Shown here piece after piece: positions 28,304 to 40,334 of a stretch of 64,000 bases of DNA. The stretch lies in NCBI RefSeq assembly GCF_003144315.1, contig NZ_MPDK01000006.1, positions 1 to 64,000 on the forward strand. The letters are read 5' to 3'. Under the pieces are notes generated by a model, which worked only from the letters and a program-made list of their open reading frames with translations, ran no database searches and was not told the origin of the DNA. The position numbers were made by a program, and so were the translations under genes. The first letter of the stretch is position 1. Each line of letters begins with the position of its first letter. This DNA is from Sulfoacidibacillus thermotolerans (lineage in GTDB: Bacteria > Bacillota > Bacilli > Alicyclobacillales > SLC66).

Positions 28304-29932
28304 TCATAGAATTCCTACATTCTCGACGATTCTTTGTTCGGAGTGTGATTGCGAAGTACGCGTGTCAATAAGTGCAATTGCTGCAAAGAATTCGATGAAA
28401 ACCGCGGTGAAAAGTAAAACACCCAAAAGCGAATGCCCCCCGTGCTCATTGAGCCACAGTGCCATTCCGAATAGCAACGCACCAAGTACGGCCATCTGAA
28501 TGCCTCTTTGACGTTTACGCGGTGCCTGTGTGAGGATAAGTAGTGCACGGTTCTCAATCAGTGTGCCTGCGACAATCACGAGCAATGAGCACCCTGTCCC
28601 AACCCACATCGGGTTAATTCCAAAAGGAAAGCGACTAGCCGAAAATGCTGTCAACGCATTCCACAAAAAACCGCTAAGAACACCGACGCCCATCGAAACA
28701 TAGATCGTACGCTCTTTCACCAAAGGCCACAGCAAAAAAGTCAAAGTAGGGCCAACAATTGCCGCGTTGCGCAGTGTCAAGCCAAAAACTGCCCACCATG
28801 CCAAATGATCAGGGCGCAATAAAGCGTAAAGCACAATCATGGCCCCTTGGATACACATCGAGAAGCGTGTAAAACGGCGAATCGCATGTGCGCCCCGCGC
28901 CTGATCTGGCTTGCAAAAGAGATCCAACCCAAAACTAGCAGCGCCAGAAAACATCAGGGGTGCACACCAAATCAACGCGGCTGACCAAAACCCGAGTCCG
29001 ACTAGCAAGACGGCAGCAGGGGGTGCGACCATTTCTAAATAGCGCGGAAAAGCGACGAGTCCAGTCCATGTACCCACCATATGTTCTCGAGCTGCCATTC
29101 CAAGTAATGTAGGCACCACTGCGAAAGCGACAAGCACCACAGCAGAAAGATACACACCCCACTTGCCGGCACGATCGGTTTTCGCTGCGGCAATCGTCTG
29201 AAATTCCGCCTGCGCACTCACAGAATTTAAAAGACTCATGCCAAACCACACGAGAATTGTTGAAATCCCTACTCCTGACAAACTATAAAATCCTGTTGCA
29301 GTAGGAACTGGCGATGTCACTGGCACAGGGAAAACAGGGGATTTCCGCAACACATAATATGCTGCTACGGCCAACCCGAGCGTAAAAACGCCTAGATTCA
29401 AAAGCTGTACGTAAGCAAGTGACCATAATCCTCCAAGAGACACATACAAAATCACGATCAGCGTCGTCACGATTAGCAAAACAGGCAGACTCCAGCCCAA
29501 AACCACATGCAAATAAGCAGCAGCAGCTAACACATTTTTCATTGCAAAGATGGGAAACGTCAACCCGATCACAAGCGCTGAAAAATTTCGAGCTTTTGCC
29601 CCATAGCGACGCCCAATGAGATTAGAATTCGTAAGATAACCGATCTTGCGAAACGGACTAAGCAAAAACATCGCAATAAACACCGTGGATACGACAGTGG
29701 AAATGCCAAACCACACTGCAGAGACACCGCTTGTATAGGCCGTATCAATTTCTACAGAAAACATCGAGGCTCCCCACATCGCTGTCATTAGATAAAAAAC
29801 CGTCCATAGACTAAACTGACGTCCCCCGTCCAAAAATTGACCCGCCTCATTCGAACGGCGACGTGATCGGTGACTCAATAGCAACAACAAGATCGTATAC
29901 CCACCAAGCAATCCAGCAAAGAGAACTTGCAT
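28304..29932 (-). CDS. sodium:solute symporter family protein
   Basis: The 542-residue membrane protein has about 13-14 hydrophobic helices and the SSS-family core (FLDGGRQFSLWTVFYLMTAMWGASMF near the N-terminus; TLIVILYVSLGGLWSLAYVQLL, the family signature region). SSS proteins take up sugars, proline, pantothenate or carboxylates with sodium. It precedes the aminotransferase gene by 72 bases and is divergent from a LysR regulator, so it probably brings in the aminotransferase substrate or a related compound. Confidence 0.85.
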   Translation of the reverse strand: MQVLFAGLLGGYTILLLLLSHRSRRRSNEAGQFLDGGRQFSLWTVFYLMTAMWGASMFSVEIDTAYTSGVSAVWFGISTVVSTVFIAMFLLSPFRKIGYLTNSNLIGRRYGAKARNFSALVIGLTFPIFAMKNVLAAAAYLHVVLGWSLPVLLIVTTLIVILYVSLGGLWSLAYVQLLNLGVFTLGLAVAAYYVLRKSPVFPVPVTSPVPTATGFYSLSGVGISTILVWFGMSLLNSVSAQAEFQTIAAAKTDRAGKWGVYLSAVVLVAFAVVPTLLGMAAREHMVGTWTGLVAFPRYLEMVAPPAAVLLVGLGFWSAALIWCAPLMFSGAASFGLDLFCKPDQARGAHAIRRFTRFSMCIQGAMIVLYALLRPDHLAWWAVFGLTLRNAAIVGPTLTFLLWPLVKERTIYVSMGVGVLSGFLWNALTAFSASRFPFGINPMWVGTGCSLLVIVAGTLIENRALLILTQAPRKRQRGIQMAVLGALLFGMALWLNEHGGHSLLGVLLFTAVFIEFFAAIALIDTRTSQSHSEQRIVENVGIL

Positions 29933-30051
29933 TTCCCGACCCCTTTCTTATTTGATACAGTTGCATCGTGCCATAATTCACATCTATAATTCCAATATCA
30001 ATTTTTATATGTATGCATAACATTTTTGTTATCAGTGGAGGGTCGGTCCGC

Positions 30052-30981
30052 ATGAATACTAGACACCTGGCACTCTTTCGCGAGGTTGCATTGACCGGGA
30101 ATTTGACGCAGGTGGCACAGCGGCTACACATCAGTCAACCTGCTGTTTCTATGCAGCTCCATCGACTAGAAGAAGAAGTTGGTGTCCCATTATTTGCATT
30201 ACTTGGGCGACAAATGACGCTCACAGATGCTGGACGAGCTTTTTTAGAATATACAGAAGAAATCTTATCGCTTGAGGAACAATTGACGCGGGTCATGGAT
30301 GAATTTAATGAAGGGCGCAGAGGACGCGTGGTCGTTGGGACATCTCTTGGAGTTGGGACTTATCTGCTTCCACAGGTTATCCAGGAGTTTGCCCAATCTT
30401 ATCCAAAAATCGTGATTGACCTGCAAGTTTGTGCAGAAGAGGAAATTGAGAAATTTGTGCGAAATGGCCATTTTGATCTTGGATTTACGATGCGGATGCC
30501 AATGGAACATTTCTCCTTACGGGTTACAAAATTTACAACAGACCAGTTCATTGGAATCCGATCTCCTGCAATCACCCCACAAACGAAGCTCTGGATTCCA
30601 AAAGATATCGCAGGATTATGTCCAGCCTTTCACGAGATGCGAAAAACTGCGGATGAACTCCCTAACAAATTCGCTGCAACCACAAATCGCCATACTTCTC
30701 CTCTATCCACTGGGCTCATCGAACGTCATATAGAGATCGGCTGTTTAGAGTCCATGGAACTTGTAAAACGCTATGTGGCAGCAGGTCTTGGTTATGGCCT
30801 AGTCCTACGATCAGCCGCGGCAAAAGATTTGGAACAAGGCCAACTGAGCCTGTGGACAGGATATGTTGAGCAGGCAATTACAATCAATATGGTCACGCGC
30901 CCTGCCGAGCATCTTGCGCGCAGTACATGGATTTTTCTCCACCATGTCCGGACACGATCTACCCATAAAGAAAAAGCATGA
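30052..30981 (+). CDS. LysR-family transcriptional regulator
   Basis: The 309-residue regulator has an N-terminal winged helix (LTQVAQRLHISQPAVSMQLHRLE, residues about 17-39) and a periplasmic-binding-like effector domain (RGRVVVGTSLGVGTYLLP). The ATG at 30052 follows GGAGG; the ATG 39 bases earlier does not. It diverges from the symporter-aminotransferase operon, with a 119-base gap that should hold its operators. It probably activates that operon in response to the transported substrate. Its stop codon lies inside the terminator stem. Confidence 0.92.
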   Translation: MNTRHLALFREVALTGNLTQVAQRLHISQPAVSMQLHRLEEEVGVPLFALLGRQMTLTDAGRAFLEYTEEILSLEEQLTRVMDEFNEGRRGRVVVGTSLGVGTYLLPQVIQEFAQSYPKIVIDLQVCAEEEIEKFVRNGHFDLGFTMRMPMEHFSLRVTKFTTDQFIGIRSPAITPQTKLWIPKDIAGLCPAFHEMRKTADELPNKFAATTNRHTSPLSTGLIERHIEIGCLESMELVKRYVAAGLGYGLVLRSAAAKDLEQGQLSLWTGYVEQAITINMVTRPAEHLARSTWIFLHHVRTRSTHKEKA

Positions 30982-31022
30982 GCACTCAGCGCTAGACTCA
31001 CGCAAGAGATCTCATGCTTTTT
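30971..31022. terminator. bidirectional terminator between the LysR gene and icd
   Basis: AAAAAGCATGAG (30971-30982) pairs perfectly with CTCATGCTTTTT (31011-31022) across a 28-base loop. The A-run and T-run at the two ends serve both strands. The arm overlaps the LysR stop codon. Confidence 0.85.
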
Positions 31023-31037
31023 CAAATAATTTAACCT

Positions 31038-32333
31038 CTAGAGGTTTTTAATGACAGCGTCTGCAAATTGCGAAGTTTTCACTTCTGTCGCACCTTCCAT
31101 TAAGCGCGCAAAATCATAAGTGACGATCTTTTGTTCAATCGTTTTTTGCAGTGCATTGACGATCGCGTCTGCTGCCTCTTGCCAACCAAGATGTTCTAAC
31201 ATCATGACCCCAGACAGAATTACAGAACCTGGATTCACTTTGTCGAGATTTGCATACTTAGGTGCCGTTCCGTGAGTCGCTTCAAATACCGCATGTCCCG
31301 TCACATAGTTAATATTTGCCCCAGGAGCAATGCCAATCCCACCCACTTGTGCCGCCAACGCATCTGAGAAGTAGTCGCCGTTTAGATTCATTGTCGCAAC
31401 CACATCAAATTCTGCAGGTCGTGTCAACACTTGTTGTAAGAAAATATCTGCGATCGTATCTTTTACAATAATCTTGCCAGCCTCTTCTGCCGCTTTTTGC
31501 GCTTTATCTGCCTCAGCTGCCCCAGATTGCTCTTTGATCCGATCGTACTCTGCCCAAGTAAATGTCTGCTCTGGAAATTCTCTCTCTGCCAGCGCATAGC
31601 CCCAATTTTTAAAGGCTCCTTCTGTAAATTTCATAATATTTCCTTTGTGGACCAAGGTAACACTCTTGCGCTTATGTGAAATCGCATATTGAATTGCCGC
31701 ACGCACAAGCCGTTCGGTACCTTCCTTGGAAACAGGTTTGATGCCTATTCCTGATGTTTCTGGAAAACGGATCTTCTTCACGCCCATCTCATTTTGCAAG
31801 AAGTCAATGACTTTCTTGACTTCTGGTGTGCCTTCAGCCCACTCAATTCCCGCATAAATGTCTTCCGCATTCTCACGGAAAATCACCATATCGACCAGTT
31901 CGGGATGCTTCACCGGAGACGGAACTCCATGAAAGTAACGAACGGGTCGCAGACAGACATAAAGATCTAGCTCTTGGCGCAACGCCACATTTAAACTGCG
32001 AATCCCTCCACCAATGGGTGTAGTTAAGGGTCCCTTGATGCTCACGAGATATTCACGCAATGCGACAAGCGTATCATCAGGCAACCATTCACCAAATTTG
32101 TGAAACGCTTTTTCCCCCGCATACACTTCAAACCACTCTAGTTTTCGTTTCCCACCATATAACTTTTCTACCGCCGCATCAAATACGCGAACAGAGGCGC
32201 GCCAAATATCCGGACCTGTTCCATCACCTTCGATAAATGGGATAATTGGGTGATCAGGGACATGCAATCCCGTATCTTGCATTTCAATTTTCTCACCGCG
32301 AGTTGGCATATCCAGTTTTTTAAACAAGGACAT
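31038..32333 (-). CDS. icd: NADP-dependent isocitrate dehydrogenase
   Basis: The 431-residue enzyme oxidises isocitrate to 2-oxoglutarate and CO2 in the TCA cycle. Seen are [14 protein letters not shown], the substrate loop [17 protein letters not shown] with the serine that is phosphorylated in E. coli, [13 protein letters not shown] and [15 protein letters not shown]. The start is the ATG at 32333 ([10 protein letters not shown]) after AAAGGGG; earlier in-frame codons do not fit the family. It is not in the citZ-icd-mdh cluster of Bacillus. It stands alone behind a terminator. Confidence 0.95.
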   Translation of the reverse strand: MSLFKKLDMPTRGEKIEMQDTGLHVPDHPIIPFIEGDGTGPDIWRASVRVFDAAVEKLYGGKRKLEWFEVYAGEKAFHKFGEWLPDDTLVALREYLVSIKGPLTTPIGGGIRSLNVALRQELDLYVCLRPVRYFHGVPSPVKHPELVDMVIFRENAEDIYAGIEWAEGTPEVKKVIDFLQNEMGVKKIRFPETSGIGIKPVSKEGTERLVRAAIQYAISHKRKSVTLVHKGNIMKFTEGAFKNWGYALAEREFPEQTFTWAEYDRIKEQSGAAEADKAQKAAEEAGKIIVKDTIADIFLQQVLTRPAEFDVVATMNLNGDYFSDALAAQVGGIGIAPGANINYVTGHAVFEATHGTAPKYANLDKVNPGSVILSGVMMLEHLGWQEAADAIVNALQKTIEQKIVTYDFARLMEGATEVKTSQFADAVIKNL

Positions 32334-32461
32334 CCCGAACAACCCCTTTCTATGTAAAAGATATAAGCACGTTGCAGCTATACCGTTGTTCCTCGACAAA
32401 TCCAGTGATCATCATACCACACTGACTACTGCCAGGCAACGATTTTTCCCGTACTACGAAC

Positions 32462-33364
32462 CTATGTTTCACTTGGTGGTACATTCGTAGAGTGCATAGA
32501 TCGTAAAAAGAGTACCACGCCCCCCACAACAAAAACAGCGCCGACATACCACAGCAATGGAATCGACGCGTGCAAAAGAAAATAGGATAGTACCGTAGCA
32601 CCAATTGGCTCCCCTACAATCCCCATCGCAATCGTGGAGGCGGGAAGATATTTTAGGAGTGTATTAAACAACGTATGTCCAAAAACTGTAGGAATAAGCG
32701 TCAACAATACAAATACTTCCCAATCCGCACGAGAATAATCCACAAAAGAATAGCCTTTCCACACACTGTATCCGGCTAATAACACACCAGAGACCAGATA
32801 AACGAGAAAACTGTAGTGTACAGAAGACACTTTACGTCGCAAACTTTGCCCAGCAATGAAGTAGATCGAAACAGCCACCGTGCCAAAAACCGCGAGCAAA
32901 TCGCCTAAAAGTGCAGTTTTTCCCCCATAGAGATCATGCCACCCAATCACCGCGGTGCCAAAAATCGCAATCCACGCATACAGCCATGTTCGAACCTTTA
33001 CACGCACGCCAAAAAAAATGCGATCGAGGAGAAGAACAAAAATTGGCTGCAGCGCTAACACAAGCGTTGAACTAGCAACTGATGTATAAAAGAGTGACTG
33101 GATCCAAAAAATAAAATGGATGGTTAATGCCACACCACTCAAAACAAAAAGCCATCTTTCACGGTACGTTAAACGCATAACCGCGTCACGTAACCCCCTA
33201 AAAGCAAAAGGACTGAGCAGTACGGCGGTCATAACCATCCGATAAAACGCCGTGATCGCTGCCGGCGCGGTCGTCATCTTAATGAAAATCGCAGCAAATG
33301 AAATGGCGACAATTCCAATACAGAGCCATATGTACGCAACAATCGGCCGCGCCGAGGAAGACAT
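32462..33364 (-). CDS. EamA/DMT-family transporter
   Basis: The 300-residue membrane protein has ten predicted helices in two EamA repeats (AFYRMVMTAVLLSPFAFRG in the first; VFGHTLFNTLLKYLPASTIA and GEPIGATVLSYFLL in the second). Members export amino acids, nucleosides or other metabolites. The substrate cannot be predicted. It follows the thioesterase gene by 22 bases, so they are probably co-transcribed. Confidence 0.88.
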   Translation of the reverse strand: MSSSARPIVAYIWLCIGIVAISFAAIFIKMTTAPAAITAFYRMVMTAVLLSPFAFRGLRDAVMRLTYRERWLFVLSGVALTIHFIFWIQSLFYTSVASSTLVLALQPIFVLLLDRIFFGVRVKVRTWLYAWIAIFGTAVIGWHDLYGGKTALLGDLLAVFGTVAVSIYFIAGQSLRRKVSSVHYSFLVYLVSGVLLAGYSVWKGYSFVDYSRADWEVFVLLTLIPTVFGHTLFNTLLKYLPASTIAMGIVGEPIGATVLSYFLLHASIPLLWYVGAVFVVGGVVLFLRSMHSTNVPPSET

Positions 33365-33386
33365 ATGCCCCCTCCTCCCAAGCGCT

Positions 33387-33800
33387 TTATCCCAACAACA
33401 ACCGATGAAGATACGGTGCAGATCGAGCTAAACGAATCGGTTTTAAATTGCGATCTGTAAAGACGTGCTCCGTCTCTCCCTTTGCTAATAGCTTCCCTTC
33501 TCCAGACAACCAAACCGTATAGCGAAATGTTAAGCGCAGCCCATTATATTCTTTGAGCGCTGCATCCACATACAAAAGCTCATCATAATGGGCGGACTGA
33601 ACATATTCGCATCCCACACGCAGCACAGGCAACATGATTCCCTGCTCTTCCAGTTCACGATAGGATAAATCCGCTGTGCGTAACCAATCTGTACGCGCCA
33701 CTTCAAACCACTCGATATAATTCCCATGCCAAGCGACGCGCATTTGATCAGTCTCTTGATAGCGCACGCGGATCTCTGAGCGAGAAGTCATCTGATTCAT
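33387..33800 (-). CDS. hot-dog acyl-CoA thioesterase (YbgC/4HBT type)
   Basis: The 137-residue protein has the family opening VRYQETDQMRVAWHGNYIEW; the Asp in ETDQM is the expected catalytic acid. YbgC-like enzymes hydrolyse short-chain or aromatic acyl-CoA. It may start at M4 (MTSRSEIRV). It is the first gene of a pair with the EamA transporter and lies downstream of pyk, with a 74-base gap. Physiological substrate unknown. Confidence 0.85.
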   Translation of the reverse strand: MNQMTSRSEIRVRYQETDQMRVAWHGNYIEWFEVARTDWLRTADLSYRELEEQGIMLPVLRVGCEYVQSAHYDELLYVDAALKEYNGLRLTFRYTVWLSGEGKLLAKGETEHVFTDRNLKPIRLARSAPYLHRLLLG

Positions 33801-33874
33801 GAGTTCGTCCCCCCAAGACCAATTGTATCATGCGCTACAGTCTAATGAGCAGAATCTCTTGAGAAAACATAAAG

Positions 33875-35626
33875 TTATAAAACCTGTGTCTTCCCGCGAT
33901 AGATAAACCCACGCGCCGTATCCACAGTGATAATTTCCCCGTCTGACACCACTTGTGTGACACCAGCAGCTCCAACAATAACGGGTATACCAAGGGATAA
34001 ACCGACAACTGCTGCGTGGGAAGTCAGTCCCCCTTCCTCTGTAATGACTGCTGAAGCCCGTTCAAACGCAGGCATCATATCGCGATCTGTCATCACAGTG
34101 ACCAAAACATCCCCTTCTTTGACTCGCTGCAAAATCTCCTCCGCCTTTTTGGCAACCACTGCGCGGCCTACGACACTCTTCGTACCTACACCAACTCCGC
34201 GCGCCAAAACATCACCAATCGTATGAATCTTCAACAGATTCGTTGTCCCCGCTTCTCCAACTGGAACGCCAGCCGTGATTACGATAAGATCACCACTGCT
34301 CACAATTCCGCTAGCTAATGCCCCGTCCACGGCAACTGCGAGCATTTCATCTGTCGAGCGCGTTGGCTTGACTAAAACTGGGTATACACCCCAACACAAA
34401 GTGAGTCGCCTTGCGACAGCCGCGTGCGGCGTTACCGCGATAATTGCGCTTTGCGGCCGATGTTTTGAAACCATCCGCGCTGTAAAGCCGCTCTCTGTCG
34501 AAGTGACAACGGCGCGCGCTTCTAGTTCTTCTGCAATACTGCGCACAGCATTGCTAATCGCATCCGTTTGTGTGCGTTCCACCGCATCACGATGGCGCCC
34601 CATGACTTCTCTTGTTTTGATCGCCTGTTCAGCACGCACGGCAATTTGCGCCATCGTCGTAACCGCTTCAACTGGATATTTGCCTGCGGCAGTTTCGCCA
34701 CTAAGCATAATTGCATCCGTACCGTCAAAAATGGCATTCGCTACATCCGTTGCCTCGGCACGTGTTGGTCGAGGATTGCGTTGCATCGAATCCAACATTT
34801 GCGTCGCTGTAATCACGACTTTCCCCGCTTTATTGCAGCGCTCAATCAACAACTTTTGTACAATCGGAACCTCTTCTGTTGGTATCTCTACCCCAAGATC
34901 ACCGCGAGCAACCATCAGCCCATCAGACACCGCAATGATTTCATCGATCAAATCTAATCCTTCTTGTGCTTCGATTTTTGAGATAATATCACACTTTGCT
35001 TGATGATCCTCGAGCAACTTGCGAATTTCAAGCACATCAGCGGCTTTTCGAACGAAAGAAGCTGCAATAATATCCACACCCTGTTCAATGCCAAAGAGGA
35101 TGTCTTCCATATCCTTTTCTGTCACGCCAGGCAAGCGCAACCGCACACCTGGGGCATTGATTCCCTTGCGATTTTTTAACACCCCACCATTTGTTACCAC
35201 ACAATGAATTTCCCGATTTTCTATCTTTACGACGCGCAATCCGATTAATCCATCATCAATACGAATCACAGACCCCACACTCACATCTTCTGGGAGTCCC
35301 TCATAGCTAATCGAAATCCGTTCCTTCGTCCCTACTATGTTTTCTGTTGTCAAGATAAGTGAATCGCCATCATGAAGTTCCACTGCATCATTCTCAATTA
35401 AGCCAGTACGAATTTTGGGTCCTTTAATGTCGAGCATAATTCCAACAATTTTATGTTCTAGACGAGCGGCCTCGCGAATCGTTTCAATCATCTTCCGATG
35501 ATCCTCATGCGTCCCATGTGAAAAATTAAGTCTTGCCACGTCCATGCCCGCACGCACAATCTGCCGCATGACCGACAAGTCACTCGTTGCAGGACCCATT
35601 GTACAAACAATTTTCGTTTTCCTCAT
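33875..35626 (-). CDS. pyk: pyruvate kinase with C-terminal PEP-utiliser domain
   Basis: The 583-residue glycolytic enzyme converts PEP and ADP to pyruvate and ATP. The barrel opens with [15 protein letters not shown]; the metal/substrate segment [17 protein letters not shown] and the signature around [12 protein letters not shown] are complete. The last about 110 residues ([18 protein letters not shown] ... [13 protein letters not shown]) form the extra PEP-utiliser phosphohistidine-like domain seen in Bacillus and Geobacillus enzymes. It follows pfkA by 26 bases, so the two key glycolytic steps are co-expressed. Confidence 0.96.
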   Translation of the reverse strand: MRKTKIVCTMGPATSDLSVMRQIVRAGMDVARLNFSHGTHEDHRKMIETIREAARLEHKIVGIMLDIKGPKIRTGLIENDAVELHDGDSLILTTENIVGTKERISISYEGLPEDVSVGSVIRIDDGLIGLRVVKIENREIHCVVTNGGVLKNRKGINAPGVRLRLPGVTEKDMEDILFGIEQGVDIIAASFVRKAADVLEIRKLLEDHQAKCDIISKIEAQEGLDLIDEIIAVSDGLMVARGDLGVEIPTEEVPIVQKLLIERCNKAGKVVITATQMLDSMQRNPRPTRAEATDVANAIFDGTDAIMLSGETAAGKYPVEAVTTMAQIAVRAEQAIKTREVMGRHRDAVERTQTDAISNAVRSIAEELEARAVVTSTESGFTARMVSKHRPQSAIIAVTPHAAVARRLTLCWGVYPVLVKPTRSTDEMLAVAVDGALASGIVSSGDLIVITAGVPVGEAGTTNLLKIHTIGDVLARGVGVGTKSVVGRAVVAKKAEEILQRVKEGDVLVTVMTDRDMMPAFERASAVITEEGGLTSHAAVVGLSLGIPVIVGAAGVTQVVSDGEIITVDTARGFIYRGKTQVL

Positions 35627-35652
35627 ATACCCATTCCCCCAAATACAAAAAA

Positions 35653-36663
<1,011 letters not shown>

Positions 36664-36709
36664 TTAACCCTCCATTCCATGACAAGCATTGCATATTAGT
36701 GACCCTTAT

Positions 36710-36760
36710 GGACATTTTATGTCCCGCCGCATGTATAGGACTGCTATATCCTTATATAGC
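36710..36760. promoter_or_regulatory. two adjacent dyads between accA and pfkA
   Basis: GGACAT-TTT-ATGTCC (36710-36724) and GCTATAT-CCTT-ATATAGC (36743-36760) lie in the 147-base gap before pfkA. The second is a 7-bp hairpin with a four-base loop. They may be operator or attenuation elements for pfkA-pyk; no U-tract marks them as terminators. The role is inferred. Confidence 0.35.
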
Positions 36761-36807
36761 GGGCATCCTATCGTTAAATTGCAAAGAAAACACAAGACTC
36801 CTCTGCA

Positions 36808-37827
36808 TTAACGCGTCACGATGTTTGAACTTGCATTCGCACGCTCTTGTCCTTCAGCCAAGAGTGGAGCTTCACTCTCTGTAAAAACGCCTATCTTGCG
36901 ATATTTTTCATACCTTAGAGCTGGTAATTCATATCGAGAAACTGCCTTAAGTTCAATCAAGGCGCGCAAAACAGCCTCTTTCACTGTGACGATCATCTGA
37001 GCAGGATCGCGTTGCGCACCGCCAAACGGCTCTTCGAGTATCTCGTCAACAATCCCAAAGCGATACAGGTCCTGAGCCGTGATACTCATCGCATCCGCCG
37101 CACGCTGTCCTTGTGAAGCATCTTTCCACAGCAACGCCGCCGCCGATTCGGGAGCGATCACAGAATAGTAAGCGTGTTCGAGCATCAACAAACGGTCACC
37201 CACACCGAGCCCGAGTGCCCCACCGCTGCCACCCTCTCCTGTCACAACACACACAATAGGGACCGTCAACGCCGCCATTTCAATTAAGTTGCGCGCTATC
37301 GCTTCGCCTTGCCCGCGTTCTTCCGCCGCTGCTCCCGGATATGCACCCGCTGTATCAATAAACGTAACAATCGGACGCCCAAACTTTTCAGCCTGCTTCA
37401 TCAGACGCAAGGCCTTACGGTAGCCCTCTGGATGAGCCATGCCAAAATTGCGAAAAATATTCTCCTTGGTGTCTCGCCCTTTTTGCGTACCGATCAAAGT
37501 GAGCGGGATTCCCTCCATGCGGCCGATCCCACCCACGATTGCAGCATCATCGCGAAAAGAGCGATCCCCATGCAGCTCGATAAAATCGTCACATAGGCCA
37601 CGAATGTAATCAAGCGTTGTGGGGCGTTCTGGATGCCTTGCAATTTGCACCTTTTGCCAGGGAGTCAAATCGCGATAAATCGCCTCAGCAAGCGCTTTTA
37701 CCTTTGCTTCTAGCGTTGCTACCTCTTCACTCATATCAATTCCCTTTTCTTCTGTAAAGCGCTTTAACTCTTCTATTTTCAGTCGCAATTCGACAAGCGG
37801 CTTCTCAAAAGGCAATTCAACGGCCAC
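36808..37827 (-). CDS. accA: acetyl-CoA carboxylase carboxyltransferase subunit alpha
   Basis: The 339-residue subunit, together with AccD, transfers the carboxyl group from biotin to acetyl-CoA to make malonyl-CoA for fatty acids. It has [11 protein letters not shown] at the N-terminus and the crotonase-like core with [19 protein letters not shown] and [18 protein letters not shown] at 37827 is the start, with AAAGGAGG eight bases upstream, and the gene overlaps the accD stop by 11 bases, which fits equimolar synthesis of the two subunits. Confidence 0.96.
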   Translation of the reverse strand: MAVELPFEKPLVELRLKIEELKRFTEEKGIDMSEEVATLEAKVKALAEAIYRDLTPWQKVQIARHPERPTTLDYIRGLCDDFIELHGDRSFRDDAAIVGGIGRMEGIPLTLIGTQKGRDTKENIFRNFGMAHPEGYRKALRLMKQAEKFGRPIVTFIDTAGAYPGAAAEERGQGEAIARNLIEMAALTVPIVCVVTGEGGSGGALGLGVGDRLLMLEHAYYSVIAPESAAALLWKDASQGQRAADAMSITAQDLYRFGIVDEILEEPFGGAQRDPAQMIVTVKEAVLRALIELKAVSRYELPALRYEKYRKIGVFTESEAPLLAEGQERANASSNIVTR

Positions 37828-38686
37828 TCCATTCTCCTCCTTTCGCGTGCAGTGAGAGAAGCGTCGCGAGCAATGCTCGCAAGTCTTTACGATGAACCAC
37901 TTGGTCGATCATCCCATGCTCAAGCACAAATTCAGCAGTCTGAAATTCATCCGGTAATTTCTGCCGTATTGTTTGCTCAATAATCCGACGCCCTGCAAAG
38001 CCAATTGTCGCACCAGGTTCAGAGATATTCACGTCTCCTTGCATCGCAAAACTCGCAGTCACTCCCCCTGTCGTCGGATGCGTGAGCACTGAGATATAAA
38101 GCAACCGCGACTGTGCCAAGCGCGCTAACGCAGTAGAGATCTTCGCCATCTGCATAAGGGAAAAGATGCCTTCTTGCATGCGCGCTCCACCAGAAACTGA
38201 AAAAATAATGACTGGAACAGAGCGTTCAATTGCTTGTTCGATTGCGCGCGTAAGCTTTTCACCCACTACGGACCCCATACTTCCCATAATAAAACGCGAA
38301 TCCATCACGCCCACAACGACAGGAAATCCGCCAATTGTACCTGCCCCCGTAACAACAGCATCCGCCAAACCTGTAGCCTGACGACTGCGTTCCACGCGCG
38401 CTGAGTAGTCTGGAAAGTGGAGTGGATCACCCGATACAAGATTTGCATCAAATTCCTCAAATGACCCTTCATCTAGAGTGACCTGGATGCGCTCTTGTGC
38501 GGTTAACGTAAAATGATAACCACAATGCGGGCAAGTCTTCACTTGCTTATCTAGTTCTTTTGCAAATAAAATTTGCCCACACTGCTTACACTTCTCCATT
38601 AAACCTTCCGGAACCTTGTCCCGCGCGCTTGGATTCGGCGCAACTGTTGCGTACCGCTTTTTCTTTGGAAATAAGTCCTTTAACAC
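37817..38686 (-). CDS. accD: acetyl-CoA carboxylase carboxyltransferase subunit beta
   Basis: The 289-residue beta subunit carries the N-terminal zinc ribbon C33-x2-C36 and C52-x2-C55 ([16 protein letters not shown]). The crotonase-type core follows, with [22 protein letters not shown] and [18 protein letters not shown]. It pairs with AccA, whose gene overlaps its end. The short gene before it and the malic-enzyme gene stand on the same strand and may share a transcript. Confidence 0.96.
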   Translation of the reverse strand: MLKDLFPKKKRYATVAPNPSARDKVPEGLMEKCKQCGQILFAKELDKQVKTCPHCGYHFTLTAQERIQVTLDEGSFEEFDANLVSGDPLHFPDYSARVERSRQATGLADAVVTGAGTIGGFPVVVGVMDSRFIMGSMGSVVGEKLTRAIEQAIERSVPVIIFSVSGGARMQEGIFSLMQMAKISTALARLAQSRLLYISVLTHPTTGGVTASFAMQGDVNISEPGATIGFAGRRIIEQTIRQKLPDEFQTAEFVLEHGMIDQVVHRKDLRALLATLLSLHAKGGEWSGR

Positions 38687-38712
38687 TCCGTCACCCCAAA
38701 GTTTCTAAAACT

Positions 38713-38913
38713 TCAATTCGACAGGGAAGAATGCAAGATCACGTTCCATGATTCGCGCACATCTTCGAGTTCCGACTCGGGCACCAAAATCTCATATTGC
38801 TGTTTCGAGGCGTCTGACTGTCTATACTTGACTAAGAATCCTTGCGCCGCCAATTGCTCGCAAATCTTTTCCGCTAGCCGCAAACTAGGTGCTATGTAGA
38901 TAACCGTCCACAT
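38713..38913 (-). CDS. small conserved hypothetical protein upstream of accD
   Basis: About 66 residues (MWTVIYIAPSLRLAEKICEQL ... QQYEILVPESELEDV) with an alternating strand-helix pattern; it resembles the short ferredoxin-like or DUF2007-type proteins found at this place in other Bacillota. The ATG at 38913 gives the usual MWTVIYIAP start, but AGGAGG is 13 bases away and a TTG nine bases earlier is a rival start. Function unknown. Confidence 0.65.
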   Translation of the reverse strand: MWTVIYIAPSLRLAEKICEQLAAQGFLVKYRQSDASKQQYEILVPESELEDVRESWNVILHSSLSN

Positions 38914-38993
38914 ATCGTACAAATAACCTCCTAGTGGGCCCCATTCAATGTATCCATCTTAACACTAAGAATTGAATAGGCGCAACCAAGACA

Positions 38994-40232
38994 CTAATCG
39001 CGCACACTCGCCATTTGTCTCGTCCGCTCTGCCACGTCGCGCGGATTTACGCGCACTCGCGCAACTCCGCTAACGAGTGCCGCCTCGGCCACCGCTTGCG
39101 CAACCGCTGGCGCTACTCGCGTGTCAAACGGTCTGGGTATGACGTAATCAGGTTGTAATTCGTCATCTGCAATTAAATTTGCAATGGCATATGCCGCCGC
39201 AACTTTCATCGCCTCATTGATGGTCGTAGCGCGTGTATCGAGTGCGCCGCGAAAAATCCCCGGAAACGCCAACACATTATTTACTTGATTGGGATAATCA
39301 GAACGCCCTGTGCCAATCACCATGGCACCAGCCGCTTTTGCATCCTGCGGCAGAATTTCCGGATCAGGATTCGCCATTGCGAGGATAATCGGGTCACTCG
39401 CCATCTCTTGCACCATTGCCTGAGTCACCGTATTGCCTACGGAGACACCTACAAACACATCTGCGCCCTGCATAACTTGTGCAAGAGTACCTGTGCGATG
39501 CTCGCGATTTGTATTTTTTGCAATCCAATCTTTCAGAGGGTTCATGTGGTCGCGTCCTTCGTAAATCGCCCCTTTTGTATCGCACATCACAACATCGCGC
39601 ACGCCGCAAGAAAGCAATAACTTGACAGTGGCAATCCCTGCTGCACCTGCCCCGCTAACTACGACACGCACCTCAGACAGCGTTTTGCCAACGACTTTCA
39701 CCGCGTTGATCAAGGCGGCCAGTGTGACAATCGCCGTCCCATGTTGATCATCATGAAATACAGGAATAGACAATTCCTTCTTTAATCGCTCCTCAATTTC
39801 AAAACAGGCAGGAGCCGCAATGTCTTCCAAATTGATTCCGCCAAACGAAGGCGCCACCATACGTACAAAATCGACGATGCGATCGACTTCATTTGCCGCA
39901 ATACATAATGGCCACGCATCAACACCAGCAAAACTCTTAAATAAGATGGCCTTACCTTCCATCACAGGCAATCCCGCTTTTGGCCCAATATTTCCAAGTC
40001 CTAGAACGGCCGTGCCATTTGAGATCACCGCAACCGTGTTGCTTTTTGCGGTGTACTCATAGACTAAGTCCTCATCACGATGGATTTCTTTGCACGGCTC
40101 GGCCACACCTGGGGAATAAGCTAAACTCAAATCTTTTGCGTTCGCAACGGCCACTTTTGCTTGCAGTGCGACCTTTCCCCGATGTTCACGATGTAACTGT
40201 AACGCTTCCTCGTACAAATCCATACGCTTCAT
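38994..40232 (-). CDS. NAD(P)-dependent malic enzyme
   Basis: The 412-residue enzyme decarboxylates malate to pyruvate. The N-terminal domain has SLAYSPGVAEPCKEI and the metal and substrate residues in EDIAAPACFEIEERL and FHDDQHGTAI. The Rossmann domain carries VVVSGAGAAGIATVKLLL. It is the short bacterial type without a phosphotransacetylase domain. The ATG at 40232 or nine bases later (MDLYEEAL) has AAGG-type sites; upstream in-frame codons do not match. It lies between dnaE and the acc genes. Confidence 0.94.
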   Translation of the reverse strand: MKRMDLYEEALQLHREHRGKVALQAKVAVANAKDLSLAYSPGVAEPCKEIHRDEDLVYEYTAKSNTVAVISNGTAVLGLGNIGPKAGLPVMEGKAILFKSFAGVDAWPLCIAANEVDRIVDFVRMVAPSFGGINLEDIAAPACFEIEERLKKELSIPVFHDDQHGTAIVTLAALINAVKVVGKTLSEVRVVVSGAGAAGIATVKLLLSCGVRDVVMCDTKGAIYEGRDHMNPLKDWIAKNTNREHRTGTLAQVMQGADVFVGVSVGNTVTQAMVQEMASDPIILAMANPDPEILPQDAKAAGAMVIGTGRSDYPNQVNNVLAFPGIFRGALDTRATTINEAMKVAAAYAIANLIADDELQPDYVIPRPFDTRVAPAVAQAVAEAALVSGVARVRVNPRDVAERTRQMASVRD

Positions 40233-40334
40233 CCTTTCCCCTTTGCCGTTCCAAAACAGCGTTTTCACATTTGCGTGTATTTTGTCATTATATCACGAGA
40301 GATTTAGACCCGTAGATACAAATTGCAGACACTG

